A DNA stretch of 64,000 bases from Aspidapion aeneum (Eukaryota; Arthropoda; Insecta; Coleoptera; Brentidae). Positions 12,731 through 25,500 of this stretch are shown piece by piece (position 1 is the first letter of the stretch; each line of letters starts with the position of its first letter). The stretch covers positions 69,965,719-70,029,718 of the forward strand of contig OY755046.1 of the NCBI GenBank assembly GCA_963576565.1, given 5' to 3'. The position numbers were made by a program, and so were the translations under genes. The notes beneath the pieces are model-generated. The model made no database searches. It was not told where the DNA came from and saw only the letters and a program-made list of their open reading frames with translations.

Positions 12731-12853
12731 TTAATTTTTGTTTGCGTGTTTTTGAGTCAATAATTTTTCTTCTTTAAATTTTCTTACCGCTTCAGGGGGT
12801 GCGGGGCTCAGTTTTTCAGATTTTAATACCGGCGAAAAATCCAGATTTCTTAT
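12731..12853 (-). CDS. Lrrc51: LRRC51-like exon 4 with stop
   Basis: Acceptor ACTTTTCAG precedes 12853; 40 codons (IRNLDFSPV..., ending QKHANKN) and a TAA at 12733-12731. NLDFS after the LPQ of the previous exon reproduces the LRRC51 C-cap. No clear AATAAA was seen just downstream. Confidence 0.82.
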   Translation of the reverse strand: MRNLDFSPVLKSEKLSPAPPEAVRKFKEEKLLTQKHANKN

Positions 12854-15800
12854 CTGAAAAGTGTAAAAAATTGGTGAGTAATAAAGAATAAAAAACTCTC
12901 ATAAGTTTTCGAAAACTTTTGTTGATTGTTCAAAAAATTTTAATTTCAAATGACATTTTTTCGAAAAACAAATTTTAATTTTATTAAAAAAAAATCTTAT
13001 GCTTTTTTTGAAAAAGAAACACTTAAAGCTATAAGTTGATGTTGTATATAAGTGGCACCGCGTCATAGCTATGGTAAACCAAATTTTGCGGCAAAATCTA
13101 AGTAAAGAAGCCTTGAAAAATTGGTGTTTCACTTTGTGCATGCAGTGTGCCGCTCGGGGGTTAATGTTCGAATGATAAAACACTAAGACCTTTTAAAGGA
13201 GAGATCAAATAGGTACTTACCTAATAAATAAAGATCCGAAATATAAAAGAGGATCCAAAATTATATTAAAATGTGCGCAAATATTGATTTAGTTGCAAAA
13301 ACGGTAATTTGTTTTGTGAAAAGCTCCGTCATAATTTGTTTGACATAAACAGTCAAAACAACGAATAGAAAACATCAAAGCCCGGCTAAATCAATAATAT
13401 GTTCGTAACAAGCAGATAAGAGTATATATGTTCCTTTCTAATGAAATCGTTTAGAAAAAGACATCAATAAAATGCAAGTAAAATAGTAAGCTAATGACTA
13501 ATTAGTGCAGTGCCTCATTTTGGGAATCAATATCAATAAAAAAATTAAAGGAAGTGCGTGCCACTGTATGTACCCCTCTATTCCCTTCCCGCACATCAAG
13601 GTTTTGATGACGCGGTGTCACTTTAATACACCAAGTATAGTTTAAAAAAATATAATTTAATTAATTTTTCGAAAATAATGTCATACGAAATTAAATTAGG
13701 TTTCTTTTAAAAAAGTTTACCCACGGAAAAATATGAGAGAAACAAAAACTCCTTTTTACCCGATTAGCCACGAAACTTGTTTGATTTTTAAATTCACGGG
13801 TACTAAATTTCAAGTTTGTTAGTATTAAAATTTCTGCTGACTGACGTCACATGTCTAATGGCGGGTAAAAACGCAATCAGCGTGGATCTGGCCTGAAAGG
13901 CAGAAAAGCTGTCGTAGGTCACGGATTAGTTTGTTTCTTTTTATTTGTAATCGATTTTTTCATTGATTAATAATATGTATATCAGTTTATTTTCGCCTGC
14001 TGTTGTTCTGGTTTCTCTCGTATCTAGGTAGATGGCGCCTCTTGCGAGAGCTTTCTCACTATTTACATGGGATTAGAGACAAAACCGTCTAATTAACTTC
14101 GCAAGGGTGTCACATTGACCAAGCAGTGTTCTGAGGAGTCCCATAAGGACGAAACAGTTAACTGTCAACACTTATTAGGTGTCCATTAGATCTTGGACCC
14201 CTGTGAGGTTGAGCTTCAAGTTTCACACGGAAAAAAATATGAAAGAAACAAACGCTCCTTTTTACCCAATTTGCCACGAAACTTGTTTGGTTTTATTTAA
14301 AAAACTGTAAAAAAAAAAATTTAAGTTGTTTTTCAAAAAACGAGTTTTAAAAAAAAATCTTTTTTTGTCAAAACACTTTTTAAAAAAGTGGTTTTTTGAA
14401 GACCAATTTTTTGAAAAAGGTGTTTTTGAAAACGACTACAACTATGCTGTATACCTGAGGTAAAACTGAGACCACATAGCTTCTATAATGTGGATGGTTA
14501 GCAATGGGATTTCCTTGAAAAGTTATGGTTCCTAGCTCTTTGAGGGCTCTTAGTTTGAACACTTCTTGAAGATCTTGAATACAGTTACCATGAAGATAGA
14601 GAATCTTGATTTTCGGAAAATTTACTATGCTCTAAAATCAATAATATACAGTGAAACCTTTATTAAGCGGACACTCCCTTTAAGCGGACAAAATTGTTGG
14701 AACCAAGCTTTTACCTATTTCTGTACATGTAAATTTCGTTTTTCGTTTCACTTCTGTAACCGGACACTCTAATAACCGGACGCGGACAATTTTTTTTGGT
14801 TAAAAAATTCTGAAACCTCCCTTAACCGGACGTGAACCTCTGACAACGGGACGGAGCGCTGCACGACATGGGCATAAAAATTATTGTAGGTAGAAGAAAA
14901 TCACGAGCTTTTGGACTCGTAAATTTTTATTGTTGTTAATTTTTACTGACGTTTCGGTAATTGTTTTTCACCTTCTTCAGAGCTAAAAAGACGTTACACT
15001 ATTTGAATAAAATCTTAATTAACAAAAAAGTTAATCCTATTAGAAACACAAGTGGTAAAAATGTTTAAAAAATAATTAAAAAAAAAAGTTGGGTGAGTTA
15101 AAAAGACATGGAAAAGTTGGAGGCGTTAAAAAAAATACAAGTAAAAATAGTTTAGGAGATAAAATCAACATTTTTTGAGGAAATGTTTTATATATCTTGT
15201 TTTCTCCACTTACCTCAATTACTCCAACTGACAAAGGTCATAAACTAATTTTTTTAAATTAGTAAAAAACGTAAAATATATAATAAGTACATCAAGAACC
15301 ATACAAACACACTGAAGACACATTACAACACAATATATTTTTATCGTTTGTTTATTTATTATTAGTTTGTTTTTTTTTTGTAACTAATAATAAATAAACA
15401 AACGAGAAAAATATATTGTGTTGTAATGTGTCTTCAGTGTGTTTGTATGGTTCTTGATGTACTTATTATATATTTTACGTTTTTTACTAATTTAAAAAAA
15501 TTAGTTTATGACCTTTGTCAGTTGGAGTAATTGAGGTAAGTGGAGAAAACAAGATATATATTACATCTCCTCAAAAAATGTTGATTTTATCTCCTAAACT
15601 ATTTTTACTTGTATTTTTTTTTAAACATTTGAATGTAACTAACTCCTCCAACTTTTTTGTTTTTATTATTTTTTAAACATTTTTACCACTTGTGTTTGTA
15701 ATAGGATTAACTTTTTCGTTAATTAAGATTTTATTCAAATAGTGTAACGTCTTTTTAGCTCTGAAGAAGGTGAAAAGCCATCACCGAAACGTCAGCAAAA

Positions 15801-17425
15801 AATTAACAACAACAGACAATAAAAATTTACCAGTCCAAAAGCTCGTGATTTTCTTCTACCTACAATAATTTTCTGGACGTGAATATCACAAAACATAAAT
15901 ATTATGTAGTATGTTGGCAACAGCGCACTCTGCAGCCGGGGAATTACCTCTTTCCGTTTTAATGCGGATACTAAATACTTCTGTTGTTTTTACAATATAT
16001 TTTATTCGGCGGGACTGCTGTGTTATATTTTTATTGTTCAGTTGGGTAGTAGTAGATCTCTTTGAAATGGCGCCTAGTAAAAAACTTCTTAGTTTACGTG
16101 AAAAAATGGAAGTTGTTAACGTTTCGGAGAAGGAACATCTATCAGCACGAAAGATCGCTGAAAAATTTAATATCGGAAAAACTCCAGCAGCGGAAATTTT
16201 TCATAAATATATATTAAAATTTCGCAGTTCTCTCTCATAATCGGACACCTCCAATAAGCGGACAAAATTGACGAAACCGTGAGTGTCCGATTATAGAAGG
16301 TTTCACTGTATTTAGCTAACCTGATCAATCTCAGAGATATAATTAAAAGACAAATCGATCCAAGACAATTCCAAGGGCCATTCCAAAACTGCATCAGCCA
16401 ATTCGTAAAGATTCTTAATATTTTTCAGTTTGTTGTTATTGAGCCATAACGATTTCGTTAAAAATTTTCGCTTTTCTCCCTTTTCTGGGACACCTCCCAC
16501 TCTTGTGTATCGGACACCCTCCAAACCTATCGCTGAAAAATTCAAAATAAAAATAAAATCAACAACGCAGTTACTACAAAAAAAACAACAATTTTTTGTG
16601 GTTAAGCAGCCATAGAAATATTTTGTTTCTCTTGTATTTTTGCTCTACACCCACGGGGGTTCAAGATCTAATGGCCACCTATTAAGTGTTGACAGTTAAC
16701 TGTTTCGTCCTTAAGGGACTCTTCAAAATATATGTATCTCATCTTACGATATTGGTAAGAGAAATGAATAAATAATGCCTGAGATACCGTATGCTTTCAC
16801 ATAAGTGGCGACATCTTAAAATACAAAAGAAACTAACCAGAGAGAGGCGAACAATTTAAACAATACCCATGAACGTGACATTATTTGTCTCTTAGGTCAG
16901 ATCAATGCATATTGCATTTTTTCCGCCTTTGCGACGTTTTATGTCGAGTCAGCGGAGTGTGAGCCAAAAATACTACAAACGCAAAATTTAGTACCCGTTA
17001 ATAAAGAAAACAATAATTTTTCGTGGCTAAGCGGGCATAGAAAGATTTTCTTTCTCTTGTATTTTTCCGTGGGCAGCCCAAAAGCTATACATCCACGGTG
17101 GTCCAAGATCTAATGGACACCTATTAAATTGACAGTTAACTGTTTCTTCTTTAAGGGACTTTTCAGAATACTGCATGGTCAATGTAACACTTTTGTAAAG
17201 CTATAAAGACGGTATATAAATCTTATCTTACGATATTGGTAAGAGAAATGAATAATTCAATGATTTTTAATTCAGATGTTGGTACCATGGTACGATAATC
17301 TTACATTCCATGAATTTTGATACATCGATAGACTTCATCTGCCTAAAAGAAAAATCAGCCGGTCTTCCACAGGACAAGAATTCTTTTTCTTTAATTTCCT
17401 TTTTTTCCTTGTCCTTTGACGACAT
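12731..17425 (-). CDS. Lrrc51: LRRC51-like leucine-rich repeat protein, 4 exons, 210 aa
   Basis: Spliced minus-strand gene; coding exons in order 17425-17305, 16532-16321, 14631-14455, 12853-12731 (121+212+177+123 = 633 nt, 210 codons plus stop). Intron phases 1, 0, 0, all GT-AG. The protein has a charged lysine-rich N-terminus, then the family hallmark SLWLNNNKLKN, WIDLSFNYISEID, a LYLHGN repeat and a TFQGNPI repeat followed by HYRSYVVSVLPQ and NLDFS, in the same order as vertebrate LRRC51 (about 190 aa). LRRC51 is a small LRR protein found mostly in ciliated lineages; its biochemical role is not settled and nothing here adds to it. It is transcribed away from the FAR pair. No frameshift or stop is seen. 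Its introns carry MITEs and a pogo element. Identification rests on remembered family motifs, not a search. Confidence 0.87.
13720..14300. repeat. dispersed repeat fragments in LRRC51 intron 3
   Basis: Two fragments sharing CCACGAAACTTGTTTG and ATATGARAGAAACAAA. The second reads into GACGAAACAGTTAACTGTCA and TTAGGTGTCCATTAGATCTT. The same family recurs in inverse orientation at 16620-17240, 46640-46830 and 50000-50360. Confidence 0.7.
14455..14631 (-). CDS. Lrrc51: LRRC51-like exon 3
   Basis: 59 codons in phase 0, from a TTGATTTTAG acceptor to a GTATAC donor. Encodes two LRRs (LYLHGN, ITFQGNPI) and the YRSYVVSVLPQ cap. The acceptor lies only 17 nt from the edge of the pogo insertion. Confidence 0.87.
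14877..15872. mobile_element. near-perfect palindromic (foldback) MITE inside the pogo element
   Basis: Arms of about 490 bp meet near 15375. Left AATTATTGTAGGTAGAAGAA and right TTCTTCTACCTACAATAATT. The high match between arms suggests a young insertion. Confidence 0.8.
16067..16240 (+). pseudogene. pogo-like transposase N-terminal fragment
   Basis: 57 codons. The HTH with LREKMEVVNV and ARKIAEKFNIGKT is typical of Tigger/CENP-B-like transposases; the protein ends at the transposon's right end, so it cannot be a complete transposase. Confidence 0.75.
16321..16532 (-). CDS. Lrrc51: LRRC51-like exon 2
   Basis: Acceptor TTTTTCAG precedes 16532; 2 + 70 codons end with GAT CAG at 16321. Encodes the diagnostic KSLWLNNNKL and LSWIDLSFNYISEIDQ. 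The donor is a weak GTTAGC and lies 12 nt from the TA target site of the pogo insertion. Confidence 0.87.
16620..17240. repeat. two copies of the GTTGACAGTTAACTG repeat in LRRC51 intron 1
   Basis: Both copies carry CACGG-GGTCCAAGATCTAATG, GACAGTTAACTGTTTC and ATCTTACGATATTGGTAAGA. They are direct, about 420 bp apart. Confidence 0.7.
17305..17425 (-). CDS. Lrrc51: LRRC51-like exon 1
   Basis: Starts at the ATG at 17425 (MSSKDKEKKE...), ends after 40 codons plus one base before a GTAAGA donor at 17304. The segment PADFSFRQMKSID matches the short conserved motif before the LRRs of LRRC51. It overlaps no other ORF of substance. The next exon supplies CG to complete a serine codon. Confidence 0.85.
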
Positions 17426-17677
17426 TTTTAAAATTTTTGTAGAAAATTGTAAAAAAAATGACAGTTGTTCAAAGTTTACTAAAATTTTTGGTTGACAAAG
17501 GGTCCATAGGCGTGCGTTATAATAGAGAAGGGTCTTAATCTACAGCAGTAGCAACTCGTGCCCATTTAAAATGGTAGTGCCAGAATTTTGAAAAAAATTT
17601 GGGGTGCTGCGTCAAAATTTTTGCCCAAAATTCATTAAAAAACATGCCTCGATCAATTTTTTAGTGGCGCAAAACCA

Positions 17678-18338
17678 CCCAGATAGCAAGGGGTCATCAA
17701 ATGACGTCTTTTTTTCATCAAAAAGTGGTCATTTGGATGACCAGCAGGTCATCTACCAAAAAATGGTTAAGTTAAGTTAAGGCGTCAGTTATTTGGCGTC
17801 TTTTCGCCGTGTTGTTTTTGACGTCTTAAACACGTCATATATTGGTCACTACCCACACTGCACACTTTGTCCAAGGGACACTCATACTAACATAGATGGT
17901 GCCCCAGTCAGTACTTGACCGGATTTATACGAGATGTGGGGGTATGTATGTAAAATAAATTAAATATTAAATCAAGACAAACTTCGAGGCTTCTTTCGCT
18001 TCTAGGTGGAGATGTCTAAGTCTAGGTTTAGGTCTATTTTGATCTGTACCTGTTCCAGGGCTTTCTAAGTTTCCTTCAGTGTTCTCAACTGCAGCGAATA
18101 TTTGATATATTCAGATTCAGACGAGTTTAAAAAAAGTCATAAATATGTCACTGATGTTCTGTTTTGGTCCCAAATACGTCATATTGCTGACGTCTTTAAA
18201 ACGTCTAAAAATGACGTCATTTTGGGTGTGTCTTTTGAACGTCATTTAAAGGTCATTTACACGTCAGGTTTGAGACGTCAATGGTGATTTAAAATGACCT
18301 TTTTTTGACGTTTAAAAAACGTGACATTGCTACCTGGG
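17678..18338. mobile_element. MITE with CCCAGATAGCAA / TTGCTACCTGGG ends
   Basis: 661 bp of ATGACGTC-rich sequence (many TGACGTC / GACGTCA words) between inverted ends, in the space between the head-to-head LRRC51 and FAR-A genes. Part of the left end recurs at 33500-33540. Confidence 0.65.
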
Positions 18339-18365
18339 CAAGAGCGTAAAATTTTGTATTATACG

Positions 18366-18515
18366 CATGGGCGTACCCAGGGGGGGGCGTGGGGCAAGCC
18401 TAATTTTTTTTTAGATATTTTGCACAAAAAATAGCATAAAATATGGCATCATAAGGCCTCGCCCCCCCCCCCCCCCCCGAAAGCCCCCCAAGACCTATTC
18501 CTGGGTGCGCCACTG
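18366..18515. mobile_element. G/C-rich MITE, hAT-like
   Basis: CATGGGCGTACCCAGGGG ... CCTGGGTGCGCCACTG, with a long C run in the core. Same family at 42058-42196. Confidence 0.6.
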
Positions 18516-19352
18516 TTATATTTTTACTATTTTTAGGGTTTCTAACCCTAGTTTTTTTAAAGAAACTAACCCAGACCTACCCAAATTACACCATGAAATG
18601 ACTCAAAATTTATCCATAATTCTGCTAAATTAATTTAAATAATAACTTAACTTACCCTTCGTTTGCCATAGATTCATGGGGAGTCTTAGGTATGGGTATT
18701 TACAAAAAAGTTACAAAAATAAACATTATTTTTATCACAAATAGTTTTATTAAATTTACGACAACGCGATTTTTGTCCACTTCCACGTTTGTTTTTCAAT
18801 TTTTAAATCAGGTAATGACCGGCCTAACTCTTTAATTTTTAGTTTTTCCTCTAGCGAAAAACCACTAAAAGAATTTTTTAAGACGCTAATTTTATTCATT
18901 TTCACTTAAAAAAAATAGAAGAATACACAGAAGTATACGGATATCTTTTTTATTGCGTAATTAAGAGGGCGTAAATTAAAGCATAGATGCTCCACGCACA
19001 AGAACACGACGACTAACTGCACACCATTTGGCTGGCGTGCCTGGCACAAATTTAAGTTGATTCTTTTCATTAAACAATATAAAAATTATCCAACTCTGTC
19101 GCACATATAGGCCACTGTTGGTAAAAATCTCTCTTTGTTCAACGGCGCCAGCAGACAAGCGGCACACATTCCACCCCCCACTTACTCTGCGTTTCAACGG
19201 CAGGCAGTGGGCCAGCCAGGCGTCCCACATTATCGATTCGGAGTATGATCCACTAGATTGCACAAGGTTTACCATATTTTATAGAAATGCATAAAATAAT
19301 AAATATCTACTAACATTAGTTTTTGAGTTATGTGTATCTTTTTTATCTACGC
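18516..19352. other. upstream region of FAR-A
   Basis: AT-rich with a G+C-richer patch at 18960-19260 (minus ORF of 99 aa, unrecognised) that may be part of a 5' exon, promoter or repeat; I cannot decide which. Confidence 0.35.
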
Positions 19353-19379
19353 AGGACTGACAGGAAAACTAAAGATAAT

Positions 19380-19571
19380 ATGTGCATCTCTTCAATTCAA
19401 GAATTTTACAAAAACTCAAAAATATTTATAACAGGCGGAACTGGATTTTTGGGGAAAATCCTAATAGAAAAACTACTAAGAGATACAGAGGTGGACACAA
19501 TATACCTCCTCGTCCGGGAGAAGAAGGGCAGAGATATCCAATATAGAGTCAGCGAATTATTTCAAAATGTT
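19380..19571 (+). CDS. FAR-A exon 1
   Basis: 64 codons from ATG to a GTAAGT donor at 19572. Contains the nucleotide-binding glycine motif TGGTGFLGK and the following LLVREKKG strand that closes the beta-alpha-beta unit. The frame stays open upstream to 19323, so a longer N-terminus cannot be excluded. Confidence 0.88.
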
Positions 19572-22500
19572 GTAAGTAACATTAATAAATAAAAAACTAT
19601 TAAGTTTCGTTATGCTTCATGCTATCAAATGCTTTGTCAATATCTATCAAAAGCTGTACGTTTTCACTGAATCACCATTGAGTAAATTTTTGTTCCAATT
19701 TGTTTTGTCATACTCCATGCTATCAAATGCTTTGTCAATATCTATCAAAACCTATAATGAAGAACTTTTTTTTTATTACTGTATTGATTGATTTCATACT
19801 ATTATTATCCTAAAATGATAAAACATTAATATTTTTTTGATTTAAGGGAAAAAAAAATAATTCATTATTTAGAAAAAAAATTAGTCCGAACCTGAAAATT
19901 GCCAACATAAATATAAATTAAAAATTGCTGGCTGAACGATTTATAGTTTAACTATTTTGATACTTAGCAAATTAAAATGGTTTTACGTTAATTTAAAGAT
20001 TTATGTGAAACAAAGTCTACGACAAATATTAAAAAAAATAACGAATTACAAAAAATATTAACTAATTTTTCTTTAATGATGTAAATGTAAAATTTATTAT
20101 GTGTACAATATTGTTGGCATATTTATATAATTTTTTCAACGCATTTTGCATAAAAATATTTCTGCCGTTTAAATATTGGGATTTTGTTGCTTGAATAAAG
20201 CAGTCAAACATATCACATTTTTCAAAATCTAGATATGGTCGATTTCTAGCCATTTTAGAATAATTTTGAGTGAGCTATTCACAGAAATGACAAGTAAAAT
20301 GGCAATGTCAATTCCACGGTTTTGTTTTTCCATGTTCAAGTAAATCTCATGAGTTGCTGGGCTACCATCAAATAATTACTATGATATTATTTTTGTAACT
20401 TTTTAATGTTTTTTACTTTATTTATAAAACGTTCAACTAGTGTGTCTTGCCAATTTTAATTTATATTTACGTTGGAAATTTCCAGGTTCGGACTAAATTT
20501 TATTTTAAAAATATTAAATATTTTTTTAACCCTAAATCAAAAAAATATTAAAGTTTTATCATTTTAAAATAATAATAGCATGAAATCAATCTAAATAGTA
20601 GTAAAAAAAATCCAGGTCCGTATTTAATTTTTTTATGATAAATACCATATCTCAAAAACTAAATAAAACTGACAACGTCATTATTTTGCCCTAAAAAAGG
20701 TATTTGCAGAATTAAAATATCTTGCAATAAAGCGAGATACAAGGAATTATCAAATATTTTGAGTTATCGAAGTTCGATTTATCGAAGTTTGACTGTAGTT
20801 AGAAACAGTAGATGTTGACACGGCAAGGATATTTTTTTTTATTTGCCCATATCTTACAGGATATTTTTTTTTTGGAAAACGTTCCTCTTGGCACTCCAAC
20901 CCCCCTTCACAAATAAAGTTCTTCGACTCAAAATAACCATTGAGCAACTGCGAAAAGTTGGAATTTTTGGAAACAATCAACAGAAACACAAAATTTGTTC
21001 AATTTGGTTCAGTGAAAATGTTTGTTCTACAATTTAATATTTTTTTAGGTATTTTCAAGAATTAAACCAGAAATTAAAACCAAAATTAAACCTATAGCAG
21101 GCGATATAGGACTACCAAATTTGGGACTAAGTCTAATTGACAGAAACATTTTAATTCAAAATGTAGATATTATTTTTCACGTCGCCGCCACTGTAAATTT
21201 TAATGAGCCAATCAAACAAGCTTTTAAAATTAACGTTAAGGCTACCGATGAAGTGTTGAGGATAGCCAAAGAAGTAAAATATTTAAAGGTAACCCAATCA
21301 CGGTGCCTAAAATAGAGAGGTGTTCGGATCTTAAGCTACGTTTACATTTGGAGAGTTTACTAGCGGAAAGTACTGGGAGCCACTAAACTTGCCATATGTA
21401 AACTACAAGAAAGTTCACTTGCTACTCTCCCGCAAGTACCGCTACGTATACATTTAGAGAGTTTACTGGCGGAAAGTACTGGCAGCCACTAAACTTGCCA
21501 TGTATAAACTACAAGGAAGTTCACTTGCTTCTCTCCCGCAAGTACTTTCCAAAAGTTGACGGGGTTTAGTGGCTGCCAGTACTTTCTGCCAGTACTCTCC
21601 AAATGTAAACACATGTCAGCAAGCGTTCTGTGAGAAAGTGTCCACGTTTTTTACAACGAATAAGTGGGATGGAAATCAGATAATTTCCTCTTTAAACATA
21701 TATCAAAAATATGAAATTTTATGGAATATCAAGTTCATCATCAACCTAAGTGGGATGGAAATTAGATAACTTTCTTTTTAAACATATATGAAAAATATGA
21801 AATTTTGTGGAATATCAAAAGTTTATCATCAACCTCCGGTAAAAAACTGAAATAGTACATTTCGATAGTCTGTATAAATACTGCAAGGAAGCAAAGCTAT
21901 CACCAGTGGCCAGATAGCGTAATGTGACTTCCAATTTATTTTGGGAGAAATAGGACTGCTCATAAACGTTTCCGATTTGGTCAGTTTATGTTAACCTAGT
22001 CTTAACAGTTCTTTAAGTCTTTGCTATGATATGGATCGTTCATACTCGTCTTTTGTCTAGTCTTTTGTCTTGGTTTAGTCATATGTCTTGTCATAAGAAA
22101 GTTAAAACCACTGTTTCTTATGGGAGTGTTCATACAATGTTTTTGCTTTTGTTTTTGATTAGTCTTTGTCTTAAGAGTTGCCAACTTTCAATCCTCAGCA
22201 CTACGACTAAGACGAGTGACAGACATCAGCTGATAGTTGTTGTTTTTTTTTACAGGGCGTCCGAAGAGCGCAAGCGCGCGGCCGTAATTTTGAATTTACC
22301 GCCATTAATCATGTTTTTAACAGAAAATCTCAACCTAACCTCAAAATTTTATTTGTTTTTATTTTCTTTTTCGCTTTTGTTCTTTCGTGTCTGTGTTTCG
22401 TGTACAGATTAGGTTAAATAAGATTGTTTTGTGTAGAAAATGACTTTTGAAAAGGGCCCTTTTTATTGAAATTGATTTTTTTTTTCAGTGGGTTATGACT

Positions 22501-25500
22501 AAGACTAATCAAAAACAAAAGACGAGTATGAACACCCGATTTTGTTTAAGACAGCTAAGACTAATCAAAGGACAAAGACTAATCAAAAACAAAAGACTAA
22601 GACGAGTATGAACAATACTATAATCTCATGAAATTCCTATAAAAATCGGGATCTTCAGTTGATATCTCCTTTAAGAGTCGTTCTGATGCAAGTACTTTTG
22701 CGTCTGATCCAATCTCTAACCCAAACTCGTTTTTTCCTAGTTTTCTTGCGTTCTAACTTATTTATTAAATTATTGGCAATTTCACACATAACAAATTTAA
22801 CAGCAGCACGCACTACCGCCATTTTGTTTTTAACGACTTGGCAAGTAAACTTGAAAACGTGTAAACACAAAAGTTTAGTGGCTGCCAGTACTTTCCGCCA
22901 GTAAATTCTCCAACAAAGCAAGTTTAGTGGCTGAAAGTACTTTATATATCTATATCTATATATATATATATATATATTTAGTTTTGTTGGTTTCTCGGGG
23001 ATGTGGTTCTAATAAAACTAGCAAATACGGATTCACATTGCACTCATTTGTTTTCAATGACGGCACAGGACAAAAAAAAATTTTTTTGCTTAATTTCTTT
23101 AGGTTTTTATGCATGTATCTACGATGTACTCCAATTGCACTGTTCAAGTGATTGAAGAAAAAATCTATAGTAATCCTTACGAAATTGAAAATATAGAAAA
23201 GTATTTGGATAGTCTTACTGAGGAAGAGGCCAACACACGAACTAAAGAGTAAGGTTCACCTCTAAAATAATAGAGACTTACTAAAAATTTAAAAGTACCT
23301 AATATCTAATCTTTGTTTTTTTAAAGCTAAAGTATCTACATTTCATTGTCAAAAACGTTAATATCTTCATGAATGTAAAAAGCCAATACATTCAGTCTTT
23401 CTTCACTTCAAGAAAAAGACCTTTCGCAACAGCAAGTTGCTAGTATAGTATAGCCATAGTTTTAAGTAATTCGTATATACAGTGAAACCTCTCCTTGCGG
23501 ACACCTCTATTAAGGGGACACTCCCTTTAAGCGGACAAATTTGTTGGAACCAAGCTTTTCTCGATTTCTTTACGTATAAAATTCACTCCTATAACCGGAC
23601 GCGGACCATTTTTTTTTTGGTTAAATAATTTTGAAACCTCCCTGAACCGGACGCGAACCTCTGCGAAAATTGTTAATAAATATATATTAAAATTTCGCAG
23701 TTCCCTCTTATAAGCGGACACCTCCAATAAACGGACAAAATCGACGAAACCGTGAGTGTCCGCTTATGGGAAGTTTCACTGTAATACTTTTGGAAAAAGA
23801 TTTGAATTCTAAGATTCTAAAGCTTGTGACCAGAGAACTATTTCTCCCTCTGCACCAATTGGATTTCTCTGCAGCAGAAACATTATTTTAAAATGAGTAA
23901 TATATGCATTTTTTTAAGGATATTGGGAGAATGGCCTAACACATACACATTCACGAAAGCTCTAGCAGAAAAATGTTTGTGTAATTCTGGATCTGGACTG
24001 CCTTTGGGCATTTTTAGACCCAGTATAGGTAAAAAATAAATTAAAAAAAAATATATGATTAAAAAAACAACCAAAAATAGGGGAAGGTGGGGTGAGTTTA
24101 GACCACTGGCGGATCCAGGGGGGGCCCGCCTCCACCTCCCAGACATATAACTTATTTTTTAGTTTAGCAGCATCACTTATTTAAAATTTGTCACAAATTC
24201 TACTTAATTTTTGAAAAAATTTCACCTGCGGCGCCATAAACCTCCTTGAGATGCTAAATTTCACACCTCAGATATATCAAAAAGCGCTTATAAAAAATTG
24301 TTTTCTGCCACTTTGGGCCCTCCCCACCGGAAATCCTGGATCTGCCACTGCGGCCCGTGCCCAAACTCGCCGCAACCTCCTCTACTTTTGTGAAAGAAGC
24401 GTCAAATCACAATGTATATACTAACAGTGGCATCTGGTGACGTTATAAATTGGGGGGGGAGGGGGGGTCAGAAATTTATATTGCATGGAAAAGGAGATAA
24501 AAAGACTTATCTAAACTTTTATTTTAGTACTTTACAGTGGCGTATATAGAAAAAAATTTCGGGGTGGGTATGCTATTTTATGTTTGTATTCAGGAAATAT
24601 GTGGAAAATATCTAAAAAATCTTAGATTCGGGGGTGGGGGGCGGGTCCCCCAGGCCCCCCCCCCCTTATATACGCCACTGGTACTTTACAAACAAGCAGC
24701 TACTTGGTGTAGTTTTTAGTTTAACGTAAGTAAAGCTGGGGGACCACTATAAGGGGCCACCAAATTTCATATGCCAGGATTTGGTGCTAATTGTTGCTAA
24801 TTTTTTACCGAAGAATTAAATTGGTTGCTGCAGCCGTTAACAAGAAATCGCGACCACTGTGACTTTACGGTGAAGCTGAGGGGCCACCTAATAACTCTGG
24901 ACTGAAAGGCGATACGAAGATGATTTAAACGCCATAATTTGTTGCTCGGGATGGGGATGTGCAACCAATATTAAAGAATCCCAAAAGACTTATAACTTTC
25001 TTTTTTTTTTGAAAAAAACTGTTTTTTGTTAATATTTTTGTTATCCTTGATAATATTAAGGAAGAAACACTTGTAGTAGCCTTATAAAAGGCCGTATACT
25101 CTTTAGGTACTATAGATAACTGAAAAAAATCTGTGGTTCTCTAGTTAGTTTTTGAGATACAGGGTGAAAACTCTATGAAACACGTTGAACTTTATAGCAA
25201 GTAAAAATTTAATTACTCGAAAACGGAAGCAGCAACAAATTATTTGTTAACACATATTGGCAGTACTCGTTAGGTACTATAAGTCACTAAAAAAAATCCG
25301 TAGCCCTTTACTTAGTTTTTGAGATACAGGGTGAAAACTCTAAAACCTATATAAAAAACAGCGAACTTCATAGCAAGTAAAAATTAAATTTCTCGAAAAC
25401 GGAAGCAGAAACAAATTATTTGTTAATACGTATGGCTACTACTCTTTAAGTACTATAAGTCACGAAAAAAAATATGTGGCCCTCTAGTTAGTTTTGAGAT

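Larger units (their letters stand above)
14649..16308 (+). mobile_element. pogo/Tigger-like DNA transposon, internally deleted
   Basis: Ends CAGTGAAACCTTTATTAAGC and its inverse (GAAGGTTTCACTG) with TA on both sides (14647-48, 16309-10). From the ATG at 16067 it encodes MAPSKKLLSLREKMEVV and SARKIAEKFNIGKT, the CENP-B/Psq-type helix-turn-helix start of a pogo transposase, then runs into the right end: catalytic DDE part missing. A 996-bp palindrome is inserted. Occupies almost all of LRRC51 intron 2. Confidence 0.85.

Noticed and set aside
22026..22412. 128-aa plus ORF as a gene
   Set aside because: It lies inside an inverted-repeat MITE in a FAR-A intron and has no recognisable motif.
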